This document shows, in pieces, positions 1 to 8,881 of a DNA stretch of 64,000 nt (within the stretch, counting starts at the first letter, position 1; each line of letters opens with the position of its first letter). Location of the stretch: assembly GCA_016584305.1 (NCBI GenBank), contig JACEEZ010020527.1, forward strand, positions 222,001 through 286,000, written 5' to 3'. A program made the translations under genes and the position numbers. The notes beneath the pieces are model-generated. The model made no database searches. It saw nothing but the letters and a program-made list of their open reading frames with translations, and had not been told where the DNA came from. The DNA is from Chionoecetes opilio (taxonomy: Eukaryota; Arthropoda; Malacostraca; Decapoda; Majidae).

Positions 1-798
1 GCGTGCCACATGCCCATATAGCAGAAGTTGGCGCTGACGGCCTATGCAGGTAATAGGCCTCGATTCAGTCTCACGGTGCAATTGCTGATTTGACACTTAA
101 TCATCCCAGCGATACCCCATGATTCTGCGAAGACACTTATTACCAAAGGCATCGATTTGTCTCTTCAAGTTGCTATTTAGTGTCCATGTCTCACAACCAT
201 AGAGTAAGACAGGGATCACAAGCGACTTGAAGATCCGGATCTTTGTCCTCCTGCACAGGTACCGACAATGCCAAATACTCCTGCTGAGCGAGTCCATAAC
301 ACCGTCGGCTATGCCAATCCACCGTAAGACTTCTTGACGTGACTCGCCGTCATTATGGACTGCACTACCAAGGTATGTAAAACTTTCCAAGATCTCAATG
401 TCCTCGCCACATGCATGAACAGACAGTACTGTTTCATCTAGTAAGCCTCGAAACACCTGGACCTTGGACTTAAGCCAAGAGACCTCAAGTCCCAAAGGCT
501 TTGCCTCCTCGTGCAGCGCCTCGAGAGCCATCACCAGGACCTCCAGCGACTCTGCAAAGATTACTGCATCATTGGCAAAAACAAGATCAGTGATCTTGGT
601 GTTGCCGAGGGATGCTCCACAATCACTTTGATCTACAATTTTGCCCAATACCCAGTCCATACAAGTGTTAAAAAGTGATGGGGCAAGGACGCACCCTTGC
701 CTCACTCCTGTATTCACAGGAAAGAAGCTGGATACACCTCCCCCACACTCCACAGCACTCTCAGTCCCAGAGATGATAAGGTGTACAATAAATATCAA
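1..798 (-). pseudogene. RTE LINE fragment A, reverse transcriptase C-terminal half
   Basis: This is the back half of an RTE-type non-LTR retrotransposon reverse transcriptase, read on the minus strand from about 798 to 97 and continuing in another frame to the window edge. Visible motifs are the VRQGC-LAPSLFN block, the catalytic box written as FAND (residues about 75-78, expected FADD), LLYGCETW and CLRRIMGYRWDD. The element is nearly the same as copies at 15792-19041 and 32295-33438. Similarity stops near 775, so the copy is 5-prime truncated; its 3-prime end lies outside the window. The catalytic D-to-N change and loss of frame after the RWDD motif make it inactive. Family assignment is confident; RTE clade is from the motif set and the short TGAT tail seen in sister copies. 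Confidence 0.85.
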
Positions 799-1484
799 TA
801 CTTGGTTCCTATAATAGTTTTTATATGCTTGAAATGAGATTTTGGTTGCACTTTTCGTTTCAAGGTATGTACATTTTTTTTACTTGTAAATATGTCTTTT
901 TTTTCTCTTTTCTTTCAAATTTTTCCTATCTTTGTCAGTTACTCAGCTGATTTTTTAAACATGTAGTTCGCAAATCACATAAAGTCAATTGCGTGCAAAT
1001 TTACCTTTCCAAAAATTATGCCATAACTTTTATATATAACATTCAAAATTACAAAGATCAATTGTCCATAAGCATTGCCTCCCTCTATCACCCCTCTCCT
1101 TGGGCCCCACCAGGCACCAGTATGCATGCATGAAATGTACTTATGTCAACTATAATTATGGATATAAAAAATGAGTCAAAATGAGCATATTTGTTTGTAT
1201 GGAAAATTTTCTAATCATAATGTCAAAACCAATATAATTACCACATACAGCGTCATCCTTGCAATTAATTGCAGAGTTCCTTACACGTGGCTTGACAAAC
1301 TTCTTGCTAGTATTGATTATGCCCATGTAACACAGAAGTCTTCTTGGAGTTGCAGTAAAGCCATCATTGGAAAGTCCTTGTAGAGGATTTTTGCACACCT
1401 TTCAAGCAAAAACATTAACTTATAAAAATAATTTACTCGCTTGCAGGCAAATAAACAAACACAAACGAAAATATAATATACAAA
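799..1484. other. AT-rich stretch without recognised features
   Basis: AT-rich sequence with short frames on both strands (for example 1156-1398 minus and 1171-1383 plus, overlapping each other) that show no family motif and no codon logic. I see no TIR, tRNA-like promoter or splice signals that I would defend. Confidence 0.5.
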
Positions 1485-1612
1485 TGTAGGGATGAACCTA
1501 AGCTCTTCTACAAATATGTAAATGGAAAGTTAAAAGTTATGGCAGGAATAAACAGATTGAAAGTATATGGAGTTATATACTACGATCCAGGTTCCCAGAA
1601 TGAAGCAATGAA

Positions 1613-2231
1613 TTAACCCCTTCACTGCGGCTGGTACAAATACGGTCTCTCAGCTATCTAAGGGTTCACTGCGGCTGGTACATATAGGGTTTCTTTATTT
1701 AAACTCCACGCTCAATGATATTGTGGGTAAATATTCACTGTGATAGGTTTGAATGGCAAGTGTCAAGTGTTGTGATATAATAGAACCTCTTTTTCTGCTT
1801 AAGTGAGTTAGTGTGATTAATAAGGTCAAGCAGTGCAGTACGACGTGTTGATGCTGCCGCGCCCTCTACTTCAATGGCGAGGCTAAATAGTCAAAATATT
1901 CAACATATTCTTGATGGATATAAAACAGAAGCATGAATGAATGAATGCATGAATGAATGAAGCATTTATGTACCAAAATAAGCTGCATTATATTGAGTAG
2001 TAAGTGGTTTCATTGTGCGCCTGGCAGCACGGTCACGGCCCAGTTGCTGCACTCTGACGCAACTCCTCACTTAGCTGGTAGCCTCCACTAACACATAGAT
2101 TTTCTGATATGGAATGAGCATCCTATTCATTTAGACACTTTAAATATGATAAGTATTTTTTTTTTTTTTTATTAAACCTGCCGTACAAGGGGGTAGGCCT
2201 ATTCATTTGATATCAGCAGTGAAGGGGTTAA
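1613..2231. mobile_element. piggyBac-type MITE with TTAA duplication
   Basis: A 619-bp non-autonomous DNA element inserted in LINE J1. It starts TTAA-CCCCTTCACTGC at 1613 and ends GCAGTGAAGGGG-TTAA at 2231, a perfect 12-bp terminal inverted repeat directly inside TTAA target duplications, as is typical for the piggyBac superfamily. A subterminal direct repeat (TTCACTGCGGCTGGTAC at about 1621 and 1665) is present at the left end. There is no transposase frame. The LINE text before and after the element is continuous once it is removed. Confidence 0.8.
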
Positions 2232-2258
2232 TATTCATCTCTTGTATTGAATTGATAT

Positions 2259-2294
2259 TGTCCTCTTGTAAAAGACACCTTTTACAAGAGGACA
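2259..2294. repeat. Perfect 16-bp hairpin with ACAC loop
   Basis: TGTCCTCTTGTAAAAG at 2259-2274 is exactly reverse-complementary to 2279-2294, separated by the 4-base loop ACAC. It lies in LINE J1 28 bases after the piggyBac-type MITE. The other LINE J copies do not show it, so it probably arose locally. Confidence 0.9.
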
Positions 2295-2854
2295 CTATTT
2301 TGGTGAAGATGAGGATAGACTTAAGAGGCATTGCTGGACAAAATGCAGGTGGACATGCAAGAAATAGGGAAATTGAGTGAAAATCAAGATATCAGGAAAC
2401 CACCAGGTCCAGATGGAGTGTCAAGCTGGATAACTAAACTGGAGTAAAAAATTTGTAGGTAAAATACATTATATTTTTGTGAACTCGCTAGCAGAATGTC
2501 AAATGGCCCGAGATTGGAAGAGAGAAAATGCAATCCCAATTCATAAGAAAGAGAAAAAGGAAGAACCACTGAATTATAGGCTGGTATCACTAACCAATGT
2601 TGTTACAAAACTTTATGAGAGTATTGAGAAAACAGATGGATGAAATACCTTTAAGATACAAATACTAATACCGAATGTCAATTTGGTTTTAAAAAAGGAG
2701 GTCTTGCGCTACAGACCTACTAAGTTTATTCGCAAAAGTAATTGACGAAACACAAGGTAGAGAGACAGAAAGGTCAATTGTGTCTTCCAACCATAGATAA
2801 CACTATAGTCGCTACGGTGCACTAATGTCGCCAGGTGCCATGCTAATGTCGCTA

Positions 2855-3848
2855 GGGTCCCGCATAAAACGTGTTCGCATAGAGCGTTTCCCCTATAGAA
2901 CGAACGACCCAAAATATTAAAATGTAAAAATTAATTAATTATTACTTTTTTTCAAGCAAATAAAATTCCCAAATTCTCGTTAGGAACGAATGTGATCATA
3001 TAGAACGATTCCGCCATCAATGTAGGGCAAATCCGAGGTGTTCTCATATAGAGCGCCGAAATATCGTACAGAACGAAGGTTCTGTCCCTGGCATGGAGTG
3101 AGGTGGGGCACGGCGGCGGCGTGTCGCCACGGAGGTGGGGTGAGGGTGGCATGAGGTGGGGAACGGCGGTAGCGACCGCGCAGTTCTCGTCCATTATTAC
3201 CAAAAAAAACATTCATGTGAAGGATATATGTTGTGATCCATTCACAATATCATCAGTTATCGTAATTTATTGATGGCTTTCATTCGAGGGTACACTTTAG
3301 TTGTTGTGGGTTTGTTTACAAGTTATCAGCTGTGATCGGGCGAGCTCCGACCGATGTAACGGCAGTAGCTACCGCGCAGTTCTCGTCCATCATCACCAAA
3401 AAAAACATTCATGTGAAGGATATAATTATGTTGTGATGCATTCACGATATCGTCAATTATCGCAATTTATTGATGGCTTTCATTCGACGGTACATTTTCG
3501 TTGCTGTGGGTTTGTTTATAAGTTATCAGCTGTGAGCATGCGAGCTCCTACTGATGTGACGATGAGTGAGTGACCTCCAAGATGCCTCGGAACCCCTCGC
3601 CCCCGGTACATAATCCCTATTAGATTTAAGGTAACCAACAATATGCCCATGTCATCATTTCTATGCATAACTTATCATTTATATATGTTTTAATATGCAT
3701 GGGTGTGAATGAGTATAAATGTACGGGTATGCACGGGAGGACCGATCGACCAATATAAATTTTTCCCATAGGTTATGTGTTTCACATGGAGCGAATTCAT
3801 ATAGAATGACCTCGTTTATCAACCAATTTCTCGTTTTATGTGGGACCC
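2855..3848. mobile_element. Nested TIR element (GGGTCCCGCATAAAACG ends)
   Basis: A 994-bp element nested in the CCGTAG MITE. Left end GGGTCCCGCATAAAACG at 2855; right end CGTTTTATGTGGGACCC at 3848; each is flanked by TA (2853-2854 and 3849-3850). The motif ATAGAACGA, typical of repeated subterminal sites, recurs near both ends. No transposase was recognised; the several short frames at 2952-3216 look incidental. A pogo/Tigger-like origin is an inference from TA targets and the GGGTCCC ends. Confidence 0.65.
3162..3560 (+). repeat. Direct tandem duplication, about 196-bp unit
   Basis: The segment 3162-3357 (from AACGGCGGTAGC through CAGTTCTCGTCCATTATTAC to the CGAGCTCC block) is repeated at 3358-3560 with about 85-90% identity and a few small indels. 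It lies inside the nested TIR element. The plus-strand frame 3301-3573 crosses the duplication and is not a recognised gene. Confidence 0.8.
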
Positions 3849-4261
3849 TAGTGTAAATGTATTACGAATTTTAGCATCACTACAGACTTGTATATGCCAC
3901 TGAAGACAGGTACATAACATAAACTACTGTGCATGCCTCTTCCGTGGCACATACAAGTCTGTAGTGATGCTTTAGTGGTGAAATTCGTAATAAATGGCGC
4001 CTGGCGACATTAGTGCACCGTGGCGACTAGTGTTATCTACGGTAGACTTGAACAAAGCTTTTGACAAGATACCACACAGGAAACTGTTATGCAAACTAGA
4101 ACACAAAGGAGGTGTAAAAGTTTCTTTGCTGAAATGGATACAAGATGACTTGAAGGAAAAGGGAGATGGGAACAGTCATAAAGGATCAACAATCAAAGTG
4201 GTTCAGAGTAATAAGTGGAGTTCCTAAGGGGTCACTGCTGGCACCAGTGATGTTCATGGTC

Positions 4262-4297
4262 TATTAATATATTATATAATATATAATATATATATAT

Positions 4298-4331
<34 letters not shown>

Positions 4332-4353
4332 ATATATTATATATATATATATG
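4262..4353. repeat. (TA)n microsatellite inside LINE J1
   Basis: An imperfect TA run of about 90 bp sits where related LINE copies encode V-Y-I-N-D-M (TATATAAATGATATG in sisters). The array probably expanded from those A/T codons rather than being inserted. Confidence 0.85.
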
Positions 4354-5225
4354 GTGGAAGGAATTGAAAGCTATGCAAGTTTATTTGCAGATGATGCCAA
4401 ATTTCGGAGAGAAGTGAAAAAGGAGGAAGATTGTGATCAGCTACGAACAGACATTGATAAGATATCCGACTGGAGTCAGAGGTGGAAAATGGAGTTTAAT
4501 GCAGGGAATTGTAAGGTGATGGAATTTGGTATAAGTACAATGACACCAACATGGAATTACCGAAAGGGAAATGAGTGGATTAAGAAAACAAAAGAAGAAA
4601 AAGACTTGGGGGTAATGATTACCAACAACCTTACACAAGAGTGGCACATAAATAAGATCACCGAAGAGACATATAACCTCTTGAGGAATATAAGAGTGGC
4701 GTTCACATATTTGGATGAAGAGACGATGAAAAAGATGATTGTATCAATGATTCGACCAAGGTTGGAATATACAGCAAGGATTTGGACACCACATAAAAAG
4801 AAAGATTGAAAGAATACAGAGGGCAACTATGAAAATGGTCCCATGCTCAAGATATTTATCGAACGAGGAAAGCCTATCAAGATTTAATCAACCAACCCAG
4901 GAGAAAAGAAGGGAAAGAGGTGATCTGATAAATGTGTTCAAGATTTCCAAGGGACTGGAAAACGTTGACAGAGAGGAAACGTTTTTATGGGACGCAAGAG
5001 ATACGAGAGGTCATGGGAAGAAGTTGAAAAAGACCACTTGTAGCTTCCCATACAAATCCATTGTACTGCGAAATACCATGGATAAGGAGGTAGTGCATGC
5101 CATGAATATAAACAACTTCAAAGCCAAGCTGGATAATAGCAGTTTTGGAGACGGGGCAATATAAGCTTAGCTCTTTTCCTTAAAATCACAACTAGATGAA
5201 TACACACACACATACGCACATACAC

Positions 5226-7603
5226 AGTGGGTGACAGAAAATACAAGATATAGGGGAGATGAAGAACCAGCAAGACTCGACTTAGTGTTTACAAAAGGTA
5301 TGGACCTAGCAAATGAGATAAATTATGGGTGCCCCATCGGAGTGACCATGAAATCTTAGAAATGGAGACGGAAAAAGACAAAGAAGGATGATGATTTGTA
5401 CAAAAGAAGCAGAAAAGACTTAGGGAAAACTAACATGGAAGAATTTAACAATTTTTTGAAGAAATTGAATGGGAAGAAATGAAAGGCGTGGATGATGTGC
5501 AAGTGAAATATGACATTTTTCTGGGCATATATGCGATAGAAGTTGAAAAACATGTTCCACTATATACACCAAGAGAAAAAGGAAAGCAGGAATGGTTTAA
5601 TGGAAGATGTGAGAGGGCAAAGAGAATAAGGGATGAAGCATGGAAAAGAGTGAAGAGAAATCGGACACAAAGAAATAAAGAAGACTATAAATTAGCAAGA
5701 AATTAATATGTGTGCATAAGGAGAGAGGAAGAGAAGAGATATGAGAAAGATATGGTTGAAAAGTGTAAGGAAGAACCCAAACTGTTTTACAGATTTATAG
5801 ATAGATATTTATAGATAGATTTATCAATGGAAGAATCAAGCACTAGGACAAAGTAGAGACTGATTGAAGGAAATATAATATATGAAGATCCAAAGATAAT
5901 GAGTGAGATTTTAAATAAACATTTCCAGCAAGTATTCACAAATAAAAAATTCAGCAAACCGCAAGGAATAAAAAAGGTCCTGAAGGAGTGGAAAATTAAA
6001 GTAAAGAAGGAGGAAGTTTGTGAATTGTAGAAGAAATTGAAGGAGAGGAAAGCAATAGGACCAGACGGAGTGTCGGGTTATGTTTTAAAAGAGTGCAGAA
6101 AGCAGTTGGTCGAACCAGTATATGATATTTCAAAGTGCTCATTAACAATGGGAAAAGTGCCAAAGGAGTGGAAGAGAGCAGATATAGTGCCAATATACAA
6201 GAATGGGAAACAAGATGAACCACTAAATTATAGACCAGTGTCATTGACTAGCACAGTATGCAAGATATGAGAAAATAATAAAAAAGCAAGGTACGGAATA
6301 TTTGGAAAATTAAGGTATAACAGAACGGTAGTGTGGTTTTAGGAAAAGGAGATCGTGTGTGACCAACTTAATAAGCTTTTACTCACGAGTAATTGATACA
6401 ACACAGAAAAGGGATGGGATGAGATGGATGGGTAGATTGTGTGTATTTAGTTCTAAATTAAGGAATTTGATAAGGTTTCCCATGCGAGGCTACTTTTGAA
6501 ATTGGAAAATATAAGAGGAATCAAATGGATGATCAAAACCTGGATGGAAAGTTATCTGAAAGGAAGAGAAATGAGAACAGTAGTAATGGATGAAAAATAT
6601 GAATGGAGAAAGGTATTTAGTGGGGTACCACAAGGATCAGTGTTGGCATCAATAATGTTCATGCAAAGACTACTGTATACAGTAGTCTTTCATGATTTAT
6701 TGTTCATTTGTTATAGGTTCATGATTTAAATCAATGACATTGACTTATGAAATTAAAAGTTATATAAGTTTGTTTGCAGTGATGCAAAACTATTTAAAAA
6801 AATAAAAAACTATAAAGATTGTGAAACACTACAAAATGACCTGAACAAGATCTATGAATGGAGCAAAAGAGGGGAAATAAAATTTAATGTGAATAAATGA
6901 CATGTGATGGAAATTGGAAAAAGCGAAGAGATATAAATGGCCATATAAAATGGGAAATGAAGTAATTGCAAAGGTTCATGAATAAAAGGACCTGGGAGTG
7001 ATAATGCAAAATAACCTACAACCAGAAAAACATATATTAAATATTTGGAGATACATACAGGATGTTGAAGAATATTAGAGTGGCATTTCATTACATGGAC
7101 AAAAATATGATGAGAAAGATAATTACTACAATGATCCAACCAAAATGGAATATGCTGCCATTGTATGGTCCCCATATAAAAAGAAGCATGTGAAAAAGTT
7201 GGAGAGGATACAGAGAATGGCAACAAAGATGGTATCAGAGCTAGAAGAACTTACTTATGAGGAAAGGTTGAGAGATAAAATTACCAACACTTGAGGAAAA
7301 AAAGAGAAAAAGGAGACTTTAAAAACAATTTTTAAACTGATAACGAAGATGGAAGAAACAGACAATGAGAAACTACTGACTCGGAAGCAAAGAGAAGTTC
7401 GATACACAAGAGGACATAAAAAAAAATTAGGAAAAGGGAGATGCCTGAATAACATAAAGTAGTAGTTTCTCTCATAGAAATGTAGAAGTTTGGAATAGAC
7501 TAAATGAGATGGTGAAAAAATATTCATGAATTCTGTAATAATTTATTAGCAAGCTAAATTACAGCATTGGTTGAACTTTGGCATAATAAAGTAAATACGT
7601 AGA
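5226..7603 (+). mobile_element. LINE J2 (CR1/jockey-type), decayed
   Basis: It starts directly after the J1 tail with GTGGGTGACAGAAAATAC (endonuclease C-terminal text TENTRYRGDDEPARLDLVF), passes through the basic linker (5479-5706), the GPDGVSGYVLKECRKQL block (6060-6110), RADIVPIYKNGK (6178-6212), the VPQGSVLAS block (6625-6650) and the C-terminal LGV and thumb regions to about 7500, ending near AGTAAATACG at 7595. It belongs to the same subfamily as the minus-strand copy at 33958-36878. The catalytic FADD region at 6770-6790 is destroyed by an indel, and there are many frameshifts. No complete protein is possible. Confidence 0.8.
6037..6270 (+). pseudogene. LINE J2 reverse transcriptase N-terminal fragment
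   Basis: A 77-residue frame carrying the conserved fingers of a CR1/jockey-type reverse transcriptase: KAIGPDGVSGYVLKE at about residues 5-19, EWKRADIVPIYKNG near residues 44-57, and LNYRPVSLTS near 63-72. The frame is lost right after, where relatives continue with the EKIIKK text. The neighbouring frame 6496-6729 carries the next piece (WMESYLKGREMRTVV and VPQGSVLAS). Both are debris of one reverse transcriptase in J2. Confidence 0.8.
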
Positions 7604-7607
7604 TATA

Positions 7608-7820
7608 TTGTCTAAGGCATGGAAACTGGCAAAGACAGAAGAATACAAGAAAATATGGATAAGATCAGATATGAATGAGGAAGAAAGAGCCAGCCTGAAT
7701 GTACTGTTTAAAGAAGCCAAAGCAAAAAACGAACTGAGGACGGAAGAGGAAAAACAGAAATTCTATTGGAGAGTTTTAGACCAAAAACTGAAGAAGTGGT
7801 ATCTAAAAGAGAAAGAGTAA
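7608..7820 (+). CDS. LINE J3 ORF1 protein, C-terminal part
   Basis: A 70-residue frame rich in K and E, with text such as MNEEERASLNVLFKEAKAKN and FYWRVLDQKLKKWYLKEKE. It overlaps the start of the endonuclease frame by about 55 bases, the usual order ORF1 then ORF2 in non-LTR retrotransposons. ORF1 proteins of this group bind RNA as a ribonucleoprotein scaffold. Only the C-terminal end survives because the copy is truncated; the first Met is internal rather than a true start. The assignment rests on position and on the charged, coiled-coil-like composition, so it is tentative. Confidence 0.5.
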   Translation: MSKAWKLAKTEEYKKIWIRSDMNEEERASLNVLFKEAKAKNELRTEEEKQKFYWRVLDQKLKKWYLKEKE

Positions 7821-8881
7821 GAGAAGACAGTCCAAAGGAAAATGAAATAGGATGGCAGGTATCGTATACAAATATAAATGGGCTGGAGTCAACATTAACA
7901 GAAATAAACGATTACCTGAGAGCCAAGAAACCAGACATATTAGGTCTAGTAGAAACGAAGCTGAGTGATTCTGAGGATGTGCCAGTTAGGGAGGGTCAAT
8001 ATAATGTATGGAGGAGAAACAGAAACCAGAAAAAGGGAGGTGGTGTAATGGTGTTAACAAGGAAGGATGTGGTAGTAGGAAATGTGGAGAAAGGAGAAGG
8101 AATGGCAGAGGTGTTGAAGGTAGAGTTGGTGATGAAAAAAGGAAGAATAAGAGACTTAGTAATCGTATACGTTCCACCTAAGACAAATTCCTGGGGGAGA
8201 GAGGAGTACAGAGACATGATAAGAGACACAAGCAAATGTTTAAAGAATACGATGGAAAATAGTGAGAACATAATTTTGATGGGAGATTTTAACTGCAAAG
8301 AAGTTTGCTGGGAAGAATGGTATACTGAAGGAGGAGAAAACTCATGGGGTGGTATATTGTTGGATTTGGTAATGAATAACATCATGACTCAGTGGATTAA
8401 AGAGAACACAAGATTCAGAGGTAGCGAAGAACCATCAAGACTAGACCTACTATTGACGAAAGAACTGGAAGTAATTAGTAAAGTAAATTATCAGTGCCCA
8501 CTTGGAAAGAGCGACCATGTACTTTTTGAATTTGAAATAAATGATAGCAAAAAAGAGGGGAGAAAAGAACACAAGAAAGGAAGATACAATTATGGAAAAG
8601 CAGACTTTGACGGATTAAGAACATTCTTCGGAGAGACAGATTGGAGTAATTTCCATGCAGCAACGAGTACCCAGAAAAAATGGGATGAGTTCATCCGAAT
8701 TTACACCGAAGGAATAAATAGTTATGTTCCAAGGATAGTTATCAGAGAAAAGAAAAAAAATGAATGGTTTAACAGAAAATGTGAATTAGCAAGACTAGAA
8801 AGAGAAAAAACATGGAATAGTTGGAGGAAAAAAGGTGGCAGCAACCTTTGGGAGAAGTACAAAACAACTAGAAATGAATAA
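7766..8881 (+). CDS. LINE J3 APE-type endonuclease domain (ORF2 N-terminus)
   Basis: A 371-residue frame containing a full apurinic-type endonuclease, the enzyme that nicks target DNA to prime LINE reverse transcription. Motifs in order: SYTNINGLES (residues about 33-42, metal-binding Asn), LVETKLSD (about 60-67, catalytic Glu), the GGGVMVL strand (about 91-97), ILMGDFNCKEV (about 168-178, Asp and Asn), RLDLLLTKELE, and GKSDHVLFEFE (about 248-258, SDH histidine). All catalytic residues are present. The frame then enters the basic EN-RT linker (EWFNRKCELARLEREKTW) and is cut at NE by a hAT-like insertion; the linker resumes at 10849 with EYVRIRREE. The true start is probably near the first Met at 7766. 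Confidence 0.85.
   Translation: MESFRPKTEEVVSKRERVREDSPKENEIGWQVSYTNINGLESTLTEINDYLRAKKPDILGLVETKLSDSEDVPVREGQYNVWRRNRNQKKGGGVMVLTRKDVVVGNVEKGEGMAEVLKVELVMKKGRIRDLVIVYVPPKTNSWGREEYRDMIRDTSKCLKNTMENSENIILMGDFNCKEVCWEEWYTEGGENSWGGILLDLVMNNIMTQWIKENTRFRGSEEPSRLDLLLTKELEVISKVNYQCPLGKSDHVLFEFEINDSKKEGRKEHKKGRYNYGKADFDGLRTFFGETDWSNFHAATSTQKKWDEFIRIYTEGINSYVPRIVIREKKKNEWFNRKCELARLEREKTWNSWRKKGGSNLWEKYKTTRNE

Larger units (their letters stand above)
2791..4042. mobile_element. CCGTAG-family TA MITE, copy 1, with nested element
   Basis: The terminal inverted repeats are about 48 bp: CCATAGATAACACTATAGTC at the left and its imperfect reverse complement ending GTGTTATCTACGG at the right. The right flank is TA; the left TA has become AA. 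The same family is at 21784-22040 (complete, 257 bp) and 14800-14939 (partial). TA target sites and CCGTAG ends suit the Tc1/mariner/pogo group, but no transposase is present. About 1.0 kb of its length is the nested element 2855-3848. Confidence 0.75.
2290..5164 (+). pseudogene. LINE J1 reverse transcriptase remnant
   Basis: The plus-strand reverse transcriptase of LINE J1, readable in pieces: the GPDGVS block (about 2400), WKRENAIPIHKK and LNYRLVSLTN (2515-2600), DLNKAFDKIPHRKLL (4048-4095), then SLFADDAKF with an intact catalytic FADD (about 4375-4400), LGVMITNNL (4607-4632), the RPRLEYTARIWTPHKKKD region to 4806, and the C-terminal RRERGDLINVFK and DGAI end at 5164. The C-terminal thumb carries a one-base frameshift near 4810. 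The family normally reads endonuclease-RT as one protein; here the endonuclease is missing and there are two transposon insertions plus a microsatellite. It is not functional. Confidence 0.8.
1485..5225 (+). mobile_element. LINE J1 (CR1/jockey-type), thrice interrupted
   Basis: A decayed non-LTR retrotransposon. It begins in the linker between endonuclease and reverse transcriptase (NEPKLFYKYVNGK-like text at about 1490-1530), then is split by a TTAA-flanked MITE (1613-2231), resumes at 2232 with the PPGPDGVSSWI block near 2400, is split again by a TA-type MITE (2791-4042), and resumes at 4045 with DLNKAFDKIPH. A TA microsatellite at 4262-4353 breaks it a third time inside the VYINDM codons. 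The 3-prime end near 5160-5225 has the family tail (AGCTCTTTTCCT, then ACAACTAGATGAATACACAC). Removing the 2791-4042 insertion restores the reading across the site, which confirms that insertion boundary. Confidence 0.85.
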
